Shown here: piece by piece, positions 37,123 through 45,177 of the stretch
How positions within the stretch are numbered: position 1 is the stretch's first letter
Layout: every line of letters starts with the position of its first letter
Origin: JABWBD01 sp040768665
GTDB taxonomy: Bacteria > Planctomycetota > Planctomycetia > Pirellulales > Thermoguttaceae
Direction: 5' to 3'
DNA: 64,000 nt
Assembly: GCA_040768665.1 (NCBI GenBank)
Contig: JAXGMN010000013.1
Coordinates: 62,001 to 126,000 of the forward strand
Translations under genes and position numbers: made by a program
Notes under the pieces: generated by a model
Seen by the model: only the letters and a program-made list of their open reading frames with translations
Databases searched by the model: none
What the model was told of the DNA's origin: nothing

Positions 37123-37216
37123 CCTATCCCAAAACCGTCGGGGACTGGCTCATTTTGCGGAGGTCTTCGGAGCAAAATGTGCCTGTCCCCTTCTCCTTGC
37201 GAGGTTTTGGGATAGG
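37123..37216. repeat. Palindromic element, family D copy 1
   Basis: Arms CCTATCCCAAAACC and GGTTTTGGGATAGG enclose GGGGACTGGCTCATTTTGC...GCAAAATGTGCCTGTCCCC. The adjacent 9-mers CACTAAGTG and TTCTAAGCA share CTAAG in register. It lies in the ettA leader. Confidence 0.85.
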
Positions 37217-37266
37217 TTCTAAGCATGCCGGAATCTGAGGCACCCTAACCCAACCCCGGCCGTCCC

Positions 37267-38949
37267 ATGGCTCCCCAGTTCATCTTTGAAATGCGCAATG
37301 TCGGCAAGGCCTACGGCGAAAAGGTCGTGCTGAGCAATATCAGTCTGTCGTTCTACTATGGCGCCAAGATCGGAGTCGTCGGCGAAAACGGCTCCGGGAA
37401 ATCGACCCTGCTGAAAATCATGGCGGGAATCGACAAGGACATCGACGGCACGGCAACGCTCGCCAAGGGAATGCGCGTCCGGTATGTTGCCCAGGAACCG
37501 GAACTGGATCTCGATAAAACGGTCCGTGAAAACCTCAAAACCGCCGTGCAGCCGATTCAGGATGTGCTCGACCGGTTCAATGAGGTCTCGGCCCTCATGG
37601 CCGATCCGGGCGACGCCGACCTCGACAAGCTCATGGACGAAATGGCTCGGCTGCAGGAGCAGATCGAGGCCGTGAACGGCTGGGAGATCGATCGGCTCAT
37701 GGACATCGCCGCTGACGCCCTGGTGCTCCCCCCCGACGATGCCCGCGTCCGGCAACTTTCCGGCGGTGAGCGGCGCCGCGTAGCCCTCTGCATGGCCCTG
37801 CTGGAGAAGCCCGACCTGTTGCTGCTCGATGAACCCACGAACCACCTCGACGCGGAAACCGTCCAGTGGCTCGAGCAGGCGCTCCGGGAATATCCGGGAA
37901 CGGTCATCATCGTTACCCACGATCGCTACTTCCTCGACAACATTACCCGCTGGATCCTCGAACTCGAGAACGGCCGAGGGCTGCCGTTCGAGGGCAACTA
38001 CTCTTCATGGCTCGAACAGAAATCCGAGCTGCTCAGGGTGCTCCAGAAGAAAGAAACCCAACGTCAGAAGACACTTCAGCGCGAGCTGGAGTGGCTCCGC
38101 AATTCCCATCAAGGCCGTCTGCAAAAGAACCAGGCACGCGTCACAGCCTACGAACAACTGGCCGGACAACAGATCCTCGATGCCAAGAGCGAGACGATCA
38201 TTCAGATCGCACCCGGACCTCGGCTCGGGGAGAAAGTCCTCACCGTTCGGAACCTATCCAAGGCATACCAGAGCGACGGGGACGTCCTGAATCTGCTCGA
38301 CGATTGTGCGTTCGATGTCCCTCGCGGGGCGATTGTGGGCGTGATCGGACCGAACGGCACGGGCAAGACGACCCTTTTCCGCATGATCGTCGGCCAGGAA
38401 ATCCCGGACAGCGGCACGATCGAGCTCGGTCCCAGCGTGGTCCTCTCCTACGTCGACCAGCACCGTGATGCCCTGGACGACACGCAGACGGTTTTCGAAG
38501 AGATCACCGACGGCAAGGATCGTATCGAGCTGGGCAGCGTGGCGATGAATTCCCGCGTGTACGTCGCCCGCTTCAACTTCCGCGGCACCAGCCAACAGAA
38601 AAAGGTAGGTGAGTGCTCCGGCGGCGAACGGAACCGCATCCATCTTGCTAAGATGCTCCGCCGTGGAGGCAATTTCGTCTTGTTGGACGAGCCCACCAAC
38701 GACCTCGATGTGGATACCATGCGGGTGCTTGAGCAGGCGCTCATTGAATTCCCGGGCTGCGCTATGGTGATCAGCCACGACCGGTTCTTCCTCGATCGGA
38801 TCTGCACCCACCTCCTGGTCCTGGAAGGCAACGGCAAGACCCGCTGGTTTGAAGGGAACTTTGCCGCCTACGAGCGCGCCGTTGCGGCGGAGGATCCGAA
38901 TCGGATTGCACACCGGCGGAGCAAGTATAAGAGACTGGCGCTCCGCTGA
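37267..38949 (+). CDS. ettA: Energy-dependent translational throttle protein EttA
   Basis: ABC-F ATPase of 560 residues that binds the ribosomal E site and gates the first elongation steps according to ATP/ADP ratio. Two ABC modules are seen: Walker A GENGSGKST with LSGGERRRVAL and LLLLDEPTNHLD, then Walker A GPNGTGKTT with CSGGERNRIHL and VLLDEPTNDLD. The interdomain linker (about 235-315) contains the EttA-type WLRNSHQGRLQKNQARVTAYE. Length matches EttA (555). It opens with MAPQFIFEMRNVGKAYG. No strong Shine-Dalgarno precedes ATG 37267. Confidence 0.95.
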   Translation: MAPQFIFEMRNVGKAYGEKVVLSNISLSFYYGAKIGVVGENGSGKSTLLKIMAGIDKDIDGTATLAKGMRVRYVAQEPELDLDKTVRENLKTAVQPIQDVLDRFNEVSALMADPGDADLDKLMDEMARLQEQIEAVNGWEIDRLMDIAADALVLPPDDARVRQLSGGERRRVALCMALLEKPDLLLLDEPTNHLDAETVQWLEQALREYPGTVIIVTHDRYFLDNITRWILELENGRGLPFEGNYSSWLEQKSELLRVLQKKETQRQKTLQRELEWLRNSHQGRLQKNQARVTAYEQLAGQQILDAKSETIIQIAPGPRLGEKVLTVRNLSKAYQSDGDVLNLLDDCAFDVPRGAIVGVIGPNGTGKTTLFRMIVGQEIPDSGTIELGPSVVLSYVDQHRDALDDTQTVFEEITDGKDRIELGSVAMNSRVYVARFNFRGTSQQKKVGECSGGERNRIHLAKMLRRGGNFVLLDEPTNDLDVDTMRVLEQALIEFPGCAMVISHDRFFLDRICTHLLVLEGNGKTRWFEGNFAAYERAVAAEDPNRIAHRRSKYKRLALR

Positions 38950-38962
38950 GCAGGCCGGCTGC

Positions 38963-39388
38963 TCAGCGGGCCACCTTGCCCCCGCGGCGGAACGGGCGGC
39001 GACTTGGCTCGATCGTCGTAATCCGCTGCTGCGACTCGAGGAAATCCTCGAGAAGCGACAGGTTCATCACATTCGCTTTCCAGGCCACATCGACGAGGTC
39101 GCCGACGACCGGAACCGCTCCGGCGACGAGGTCGATCCCTGCGTTCGCGATCATCCGCGCAAGCAACGGACGCGACACACCCAGTCGCGCCGCCTCGCGA
39201 ATCATGTAGAACGACAGCCCTGCGGTCACCACATCGCCCACCCCCGGCACCAAGCCGATAATCCCGTCGAGCCCGAACCGTATGGAGGTGCCGGGAATCC
39301 GAAAAGCCTGGTCGAGTAGCCGGGTCAGCGTGCGGATGCGACGGAGTCGCTTAAGTTGATCCGCTGTGAGCAAACCATCGTCGGCCAT
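38963..39388 (-). CDS. DUF4112 protein
   Basis: Small membrane-type protein of 141 residues. The body RIPGTSIRFGLDGIIGLVPGVGDVVTAGLSFYMIREAARLGV followed by IDLVAGAVPVVGDLVDVAWKAN is the DUF4112 pattern: two hydrophobic hairpins ending in PGVGD and PVVGD. Function unknown. The start ATG has an AAGGGGGG ribosome-binding site. It converges with ettA, 13 bp apart. Confidence 0.9.
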   Translation of the reverse strand: MADDGLLTADQLKRLRRIRTLTRLLDQAFRIPGTSIRFGLDGIIGLVPGVGDVVTAGLSFYMIREAARLGVSRPLLARMIANAGIDLVAGAVPVVGDLVDVAWKANVMNLSLLEDFLESQQRITTIEPSRRPFRRGGKVAR

Positions 39389-39450
39389 GAAAGCCCCCCT
39401 TCACAGTTGCGAATGCACTCAAGGCAGTGCAACTGTCGTGCCGCACCCGC

Positions 39451-40737
39451 CTATACCACTCGGGTCGCGTCCAGCGCCGCACAAACATAGGGCCCTTTGG
39501 GGATCACGGCAATGGAAGCGTCCGGCCCGTACTCCCGAAGGCTGTCGCTGACCGCTGCTTCCACGCTGGGGGCCGGTTCGACAAACAGGCCCTTGAGGGT
39601 TTCCGGCGGAAGTCCGTCACTGATCATCTTGACCTTGGCCTTCCGACGCACCTTCGCAAGCTCCTCAAGCTGCCACTGGTCCATCACGAAGTAGTCGCTG
39701 CCGGTGATCCGTTCCATGAAGGATTCCAGCGAGCGATTCTCATCGAAAAGTCGCCGGAAATCCGGGCTGCCGATTCCCTCGCTGAGGCTTGCCGCGATGA
39801 CCACCGTTCCACCCGGCTTCAAAATCGGCAGTGCGGCCACCATCCCTTTGACCGACTGGTAAAACGTCGTATCCAGCGGGTATCCCGCCGAACTGGTAAC
39901 CACAATGTCGACCGGTTCGGCCACGGTGTCCGTCACCAGCGGGCGCACGAAACCGACGCCTTCGAGAAACGCCTTTTCCATATCGCCGGCCACGATCGCC
40001 AGGATCTGCCGCCGGGCGTCGATCACCGTGTTGACAATGAAGTCGCAGCCCGCCTGCCGGGCGATCCAGGTGTTTTCCTCGTGCACGGGATTTCCGTCGA
40101 GCACACCGCTCGTGGCGCTGGGATGCTCAAGGAACCGCGGGCTATGCCAGACGCGAATCGTTTCCAATCCCGCGATCCCGGGGCAGATGAGCTTGCGCCC
40201 ACCGGAAAAACCGGCCATGAAGTGCGGCTCGATCAGGCCCGTCGTGATTTTCAGGTCCGCCTCGACATAGCGCCGATCGATCCAGGCAGGCACGCCGCGG
40301 GGGCTCTCGCCCAGGTGCACGTGTTCCGACAACTCGCAGCCGTGATGGTTCTCGATCCTGTAAGTCTCGGCGATCTTCCGGCCGACCATTTCAATCAGTT
40401 CGTCCCCGACGTTCGGCCGGTGCAGACCGGTCGCAACGAGGATGAGGATCCGGTCGCGAGGGATGCCGCTGTACTCGAGAGTCGTCAGGATCGGCTCCAG
40501 CAGCGTTGCGTTGGGAACCGGACGAGTAATATCGCTGATCACAACGCAGGCGCTCTTCCGGCCGTGAGCAAGATCCGCCAGGGGCGGAGTGCCGTTGGGA
40601 GACGCAAGGCGTATACCGACTTCCCGGCGCGCGTCGCCGAGCGGATCTGCGGCCCGATAGCCGAGGCACTTGACCACGTTGCGATCGGGAAGCTCTGCCT
40701 CCAGGCCGAACCGACCGTATTCCAGGTGCACCCGCAT
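39451..40737 (-). CDS. larA: LarA-family nickel-dependent racemase
   Basis: LarA-like protein of 428 residues; the family racemises or epimerises 2-hydroxyacids using a nickel-pincer nucleotide cofactor. The residues that hold the cofactor in Lactobacillus LarA have equivalents here: His106 (ATGLHRP), His172 (IEPHFMAGFSGG) and Lys182 (GGRKLICPG). No larB, larC or larE maturation genes are in the window. It lies six bases after the small basic protein gene on the same strand; the ATG has only TAGG upstream. Substrate may be lactate or another hydroxyacid, since planctomycetes hold several paralogues. Confidence 0.88.
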   Translation of the reverse strand: MRVHLEYGRFGLEAELPDRNVVKCLGYRAADPLGDARREVGIRLASPNGTPPLADLAHGRKSACVVISDITRPVPNATLLEPILTTLEYSGIPRDRILILVATGLHRPNVGDELIEMVGRKIAETYRIENHHGCELSEHVHLGESPRGVPAWIDRRYVEADLKITTGLIEPHFMAGFSGGRKLICPGIAGLETIRVWHSPRFLEHPSATSGVLDGNPVHEENTWIARQAGCDFIVNTVIDARRQILAIVAGDMEKAFLEGVGFVRPLVTDTVAEPVDIVVTSSAGYPLDTTFYQSVKGMVAALPILKPGGTVVIAASLSEGIGSPDFRRLFDENRSLESFMERITGSDYFVMDQWQLEELAKVRRKAKVKMISDGLPPETLKGLFVEPAPSVEAAVSDSLREYGPDASIAVIPKGPYVCAALDATRVV

Positions 40738-40743
40738 ACGAGC

Positions 40744-40962
40744 CTACTTGCCCTTCTTCTCCTCTTCGCCCTCTTCGTCCTTGCGCTTCTTCTTCTTCTT
40801 GACCGAGATCTTGTACACCCGAACCTTCGAAAGGCCAAAGGGGCTATCGCCTTCCTGCCAGCGGTCGGAGGCTTTCAGTCGCTCGATCCGTTCCGCCCGC
40901 GACAGCACACTGCGGCTGCGGATCAGGCCGCGGCGTGCCTTCAGGCTTTTGTCCATCGTCAT
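40744..40962 (-). CDS. PVC small basic protein
   Basis: Protein of 72 residues beginning MTMDKSLKARRGLIRSRSVLSRAERIERLK and ending in a Lys/Glu tract (KKKKKRKDEEGEEEKKGK). I recognise the Planctomycetes-Verrucomicrobia-Chlamydia small basic protein family, often discussed as ribosome-associated; function unproven. ATG 40962 has AAGGG nine bases upstream, better than the longer frame to 40992. It is first in a pair with larA. Confidence 0.85.
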   Translation of the reverse strand: MTMDKSLKARRGLIRSRSVLSRAERIERLKASDRWQEGDSPFGLSKVRVYKISVKKKKKRKDEEGEEEKKGK

Positions 40963-41072
40963 CGTCGTAAACCCTTGTCGATTCACCCACAAGTTGCGAC
41001 AAACCGTACAGTATACGAATCACGGGCACTTCCTTCAAGCGCTCCGCTCCCTCGTGTGCGGCAAGCGATCGC

Positions 41073-41081
41073 TGTTATACT
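41073..41081 (+). promoter_or_regulatory. Extended -10 promoter abutting the start codon
   Basis: TG-T-TATACT ends seven bases before ATG 41089, so transcription would begin at or next to the start codon: a leaderless mRNA is likely. No Shine-Dalgarno is present. Confidence 0.5.
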
Positions 41082-41088
41082 TGCTCTT

Positions 41089-43344
41089 ATGAGCAATGAT
41101 CCTACCCTGTCCCAAGGCGGCGTGGAGCGGCGGCGGTCGCTGGAAATGAGCATCCAGCGATCGCACCCACCTACCCAAGTACCCGGATATGACGCAGAGC
41201 GCTTTCTGGGGGTTGGGGCGTACGGAGAAGTGTGGGTTGCCGTGGAGCGAAACACGGGCCGCCGAGTGGCAATCAAGTTCTATTCTCATCGCGGGGGGCT
41301 CGATTGGTCTCTGCTCTCCCGTGAGGTCGAAAAACTCGCATTCTTGTTTGCCGACCGCTATGTGGTGCAGTTGATCGGCGTCGGGTGGGACGCGGATCCT
41401 CCTTATTATGTAATGGAGTACCTCCCACAGGGATCCTTAGCGGACCGGCTTCAGGACGGGCCGCTGCCCGTCCACGAGGCGGTCGAACTGTTTCGCGATG
41501 TGGCTGTCGGGTTGCTTCACGCGCACGGCAAGGGGGTTCTCCATTGCGACCTCAAGCCGGCCAATATCTTGCTCGACCAGGACCACAAACCGCGCCTGGC
41601 TGATTTCGGCCAGTCGCGGCTCTCGCATGAGCAGGTCCCCGCTTTGGGAACGCTCTTCTATATGGCCCCGGAGCAGGCGGATCTGTCGGCAGCACCGGAT
41701 GCACGATGGGACGTATACGCCTTGGGCGCCCTGCTGTACAGCATGCTTACGGGCAATCCGCCCCACCGGGACGAGGAAGCGGTTCGCCAGATCGAACAGG
41801 CCCGCGATCTGCAGCGTCGCCTGTCGATCTATCGCCGGATGATTCGCAAGGCCCCTACGCCGACCGCACACCGTCAAGTGCCCCGAGTCGACCGGGCACT
41901 GGCCGACATCATCGAGCGGTGCCTGGCAGCCGATCCGGAGAACCGCTATCCCAACGTTCAGGCCGTGCTCGCCGCGCTTGACGCCCGCGCAGCCCAGCGG
42001 GCGCGCCGACCGATGATGGTGCTCGGAGCGGTGTTGCCGGCGCTGTTGCTGGCAGTCGCCTCGTTGTTTTTCGTTCGCGGATCCGGCGCAATCATCCAGC
42101 GGTCGGAGAGAGAACTCACCGACCGGGCACTGGAAAGCAATCTGTTCGCCGCGCAATACGTGGCGAGATTTGCTGCCAATGAACTCGAACGCCGCTACGA
42201 GGCCGTCGAGCAAGTGGCCAATTCGGCCCCGCTCCAGCGTGCCGTCCGCGAAGCGGTGAACGATCCCCAACTACGGGAACTGCTCCTCCGGCTGAGCCGT
42301 TCCGATGCACCGGAGGCCGAACTGGAGCCGCTTCGGCAGCGCTTTCGCGAGCACCCCGTACGCCGGACACTGCAGGAGCAGTTCCAACTTGCGATTCCCG
42401 ATGAAATGCAACCCCGCATCAGCGGCGGGGAAGAAGTGGCCAGTTGGTTCTTTGTCGATGCCAACGGGGTCTCGACCGCACGCGTTTCGGCCGATCCTGC
42501 TCGGCAGTTGTCGACCGTGGGCAAGAACTACGCCTGGCGAAGTTTCTTCCACGGCGGCGAGACCGACCGGCCGCCCGATTGGCGCCCCTCCGGCGGCGAC
42601 CACGTCCTTCGCACGAAGCCCTCGGCGGTCTTTCCCAGCCAGGCCAGTTCTCGCTGGATTGCAGCCATCGCCACGCCCGTCTACGACTCCGAACAGGGCG
42701 ACACCTTTCTGGGCGTCCTGGCACTGACGGTGAAAGTAGGTAACCTGGTCGATTTCGAAAACCGGGGCCGAAGGCAGTTCGCCGTGCTCGTCGACTGGCG
42801 CAACGGTCCGAACAAAGGTATCATCCTCCAGCATCCGCTTTTCAAGGATCTCGAGGATTCGACGGGCCGGGTGCCCGACCGCTTCAAAAACTACCGCATT
42901 TCCGCCGGCTCGCTGCCGGCAAGCCCCGATCGTCGACAGTTCTTTCACGATCCGATGGCCGCCGATCCCGAAGGAAAGCCCTACGACACGCGCTGGTTGG
43001 CTGAGATGTACCCGGTTGCCGTTCGCGGCGAAGACACTGGCTGGCTGGTGATCGTTCAGGAGGCCTATTCCGGTGCTCCGAACACCATCGGTTGGGCTAT
43101 GTCGCAGCTTCGGGCAGGATTGATGCAGTATGCGGCCGCAGCGCTGGCAGTCGCGCTGGTGATTGTGCTGGGTTTGTGGGGATTTGTAGCGTTCGAGTTG
43201 GTGCGGGAGGCGAAAGCGGTAAGACGAGCAAGCATGGGAGCCCCGTCCACGGAGATGCCGGGCAGTAGTTCTACGCCCGATTCTCCAAGTCCCGGATCGG
43301 ATGCGGTCACCCAGCCTGTAGCCGCCTCGGAAAAGCAGGAATGA
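41089..43344 (+). CDS. Ser/Thr protein kinase with extracytoplasmic Cache sensor
   Basis: Membrane kinase of 751 residues. Residues about 30-290 are a Hanks kinase: VAIKF Lys near 60, catalytic loop HCDLKPAN (about 151; non-RD, Arg replaced by Cys), DFG, and APEQ. One membrane helix (MVLGAVLPALLLAVASLFFV, about 309-330) leads to a large external domain (about 340-670) with a Cache-like pattern (WFFVDANGVSTARV, GKNYAWRSFF, IAAIATPVYDSEQGDTFLGVLAL), then a second helix (about 677-705) and a Ser/Pro-rich cytosolic tail. Extracellular ligand binding would control phosphorylation inside. The cyclase gene begins three bases after its stop. Confidence 0.9.
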   Translation: MSNDPTLSQGGVERRRSLEMSIQRSHPPTQVPGYDAERFLGVGAYGEVWVAVERNTGRRVAIKFYSHRGGLDWSLLSREVEKLAFLFADRYVVQLIGVGWDADPPYYVMEYLPQGSLADRLQDGPLPVHEAVELFRDVAVGLLHAHGKGVLHCDLKPANILLDQDHKPRLADFGQSRLSHEQVPALGTLFYMAPEQADLSAAPDARWDVYALGALLYSMLTGNPPHRDEEAVRQIEQARDLQRRLSIYRRMIRKAPTPTAHRQVPRVDRALADIIERCLAADPENRYPNVQAVLAALDARAAQRARRPMMVLGAVLPALLLAVASLFFVRGSGAIIQRSERELTDRALESNLFAAQYVARFAANELERRYEAVEQVANSAPLQRAVREAVNDPQLRELLLRLSRSDAPEAELEPLRQRFREHPVRRTLQEQFQLAIPDEMQPRISGGEEVASWFFVDANGVSTARVSADPARQLSTVGKNYAWRSFFHGGETDRPPDWRPSGGDHVLRTKPSAVFPSQASSRWIAAIATPVYDSEQGDTFLGVLALTVKVGNLVDFENRGRRQFAVLVDWRNGPNKGIILQHPLFKDLEDSTGRVPDRFKNYRISAGSLPASPDRRQFFHDPMAADPEGKPYDTRWLAEMYPVAVRGEDTGWLVIVQEAYSGAPNTIGWAMSQLRAGLMQYAAAALAVALVIVLGLWGFVAFELVREAKAVRRASMGAPSTEMPGSSSTPDSPSPGSDAVTQPVAASEKQE

Positions 43345-43347
43345 CCC

Positions 43348-45153
43348 ATGGCCGACCTGATCGCCCAGGGAGAAGAGGACCGCCAACGCTGGCGTCGCGC
43401 CCTGCCGGAAAACGAACGGCTGATCCTCGGCCGCGGCGGCGGCACCTGGGACGTTCCATGGGACCAGCATATCTCTCGCCGCCATGCCGAACTCCGTTTC
43501 GATGGCAAGCGACTGGCCGTCAGCCGGCTGGCTGAAAGTCGGAACCCGATTTATTTTCGCGGTAAGGCCGTGGACTGTTTTCAGGTCGTGCCCGGTGAGC
43601 ATTTCGTCATCGGCGGAACGAGTTTTTCGCTCTCGGATCAACGGGTAAGTCTCGCGGACCACTCTCCCCTGCCGGTTCAGCAGCAGACGTTCAGCTCCCA
43701 GTACCTCAGACAGGTCTCGTTCCACAATCCCGATCACCGCATTGAAGTCCTCAGCCGGCTTCCGGAGGTGCTTGCCGGCGCGTCGGACGACGGCGAGTTG
43801 TGCACCCGCCTGGCGAGTATGCTCCTGGCGGGAATTCCACGGGCCGATACGGCCGCCATCCTGGCCACGGAAGACGAACCACGGCTCGCACATGCCCGGT
43901 CCCGGTACCAGGTGCTCCACTGGGACCAGCGCCTTGTAACCGGCCGCGATTTTCAGCCGAGCCAGCGACTCATCGAGGAGTCGCTCCGGCAAAGCCAAGG
44001 CGTGCTGCACGTCTGGCGAGGTTCGGAGCCGCCGGGAAACCAGCCCTTTACCGAAAGAGGCAACGTCGACTGGGCCTTTTGCACTCCGGTCCCGCTTGCC
44101 GCCACAGGTGCGGATTCTGCAACGTGGATCCTCTACCTTGCCGGCCGGTTTCACGTCGAGTTGCCTGCTCTGGCCGGATCATCCGACCCGACCGATCTCC
44201 GCGAGGACATGAAATTTGCCGAACTCGTGGCCGGTTCGATCGGCTCCTTGCGGCAGATGCGAGCGCTGCAGCGGCAGCAGGCTGTCTGGAGCCAGTTCCT
44301 GTCGCCGGTGGTGCTTGAGCGGCTTTCGCACGAAGCCCCCGACCTTGTCCTCGCCCCGCGCGAGACCGACGTTTCCGTACTGTTCTGCGATCTCCGAGGT
44401 TTCTCGCTGGAAAGCGAACGCCACGCCGATGATCTGTTGGAACTCCTTAACCGGGTTAGCAAAGCTCTCGGCGTGATGACTCGCTCAATCCTCGATCACG
44501 GCGGGGTGGTTGGGGATTTCCAGGGCGATGCAGCGATGGGCTTCTGGGGCTGGCCACTGCCGCAGCCCGATTCCATCCAGCGGACATGCCAGGCGGCATT
44601 GCGGATCCGCGCCCAGTTCGAGGATGCTTCGCGCGACTCCGGGAGCCACCTCGCCGGGTTCCACGTCGGCATCGGCGTTGCTACGGGCAGAGCGGTGGCC
44701 GGAAAGATCGGCACCGTCGACCAGGTGAAGGTGACCGTCTTCGGGCCCGTGGTGAACCTGGCCTCGCGGTTGGAAGGAATGACAAAGATCCTCCGCGCGC
44801 CGATCTTACTGGATGAGCCGACGGCGGAAGCGGTCCGGCAGCGGGTTCCTCGCGAGATCGCGAGGGTGCGCCGTTTGGCGGTCGTACGCCCCTTTGGGCT
44901 CGACATGCCGCTGGAAGTAAGCGAGTTGCTCCCTCCCGCATCCGACTACCCGCTTCTGACGGACGAACATCTGGCCTACTGCGAGCGGGCGCTCGAGGCG
45001 TTCGTCGCCGGTCGCTGGTCGGAGGCATACGAACTGCTGCACCATACTCCCACGGAAGATCAGGTGACTGATTTTCTCACCGTCTATATCGCCCAGCACA
45101 ACCGGCTGCCGCCGCCAAACTGGGACGGCGTAATCACGCTGGCCTCGAAGTAG
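43348..45153 (+). CDS. FHA - GAF-like - class III nucleotide cyclase
   Basis: Protein of 601 residues. Residues 20-95 form an FHA domain (LILGRGGG, HISRRHAEL). Residues about 120-290 look like a GAF sensor. Residues about 335-500 are a class III cyclase: metal Asp in VLFCDLRGFS (about 346), second Asp in VGDFQGDAAMGF (about 392) and the transition-state pair in VFGPVVNLASRLEG (Asn and Arg, about 470). A Lys in VKVTVF sits at the base-recognition position, as in adenylate cyclases. It is in one operon with the kinase three bases upstream; the FHA domain probably recognises that kinase's phosphothreonine. Confidence 0.9.
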   Translation: MADLIAQGEEDRQRWRRALPENERLILGRGGGTWDVPWDQHISRRHAELRFDGKRLAVSRLAESRNPIYFRGKAVDCFQVVPGEHFVIGGTSFSLSDQRVSLADHSPLPVQQQTFSSQYLRQVSFHNPDHRIEVLSRLPEVLAGASDDGELCTRLASMLLAGIPRADTAAILATEDEPRLAHARSRYQVLHWDQRLVTGRDFQPSQRLIEESLRQSQGVLHVWRGSEPPGNQPFTERGNVDWAFCTPVPLAATGADSATWILYLAGRFHVELPALAGSSDPTDLREDMKFAELVAGSIGSLRQMRALQRQQAVWSQFLSPVVLERLSHEAPDLVLAPRETDVSVLFCDLRGFSLESERHADDLLELLNRVSKALGVMTRSILDHGGVVGDFQGDAAMGFWGWPLPQPDSIQRTCQAALRIRAQFEDASRDSGSHLAGFHVGIGVATGRAVAGKIGTVDQVKVTVFGPVVNLASRLEGMTKILRAPILLDEPTAEAVRQRVPREIARVRRLAVVRPFGLDMPLEVSELLPPASDYPLLTDEHLAYCERALEAFVAGRWSEAYELLHHTPTEDQVTDFLTVYIAQHNRLPPPNWDGVITLASK

Positions 45154-45177
45154 GCTCCGGTGAACCCTGCGTAGTCA

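Noticed and set aside
39427..41088. Open plus-strand frame leading into the Cache kinase (a 1305-codon continuous frame)
   Set aside because: It is antisense to larA and the small basic protein. The kinase has its own promoter-like box and ATG at 41089.
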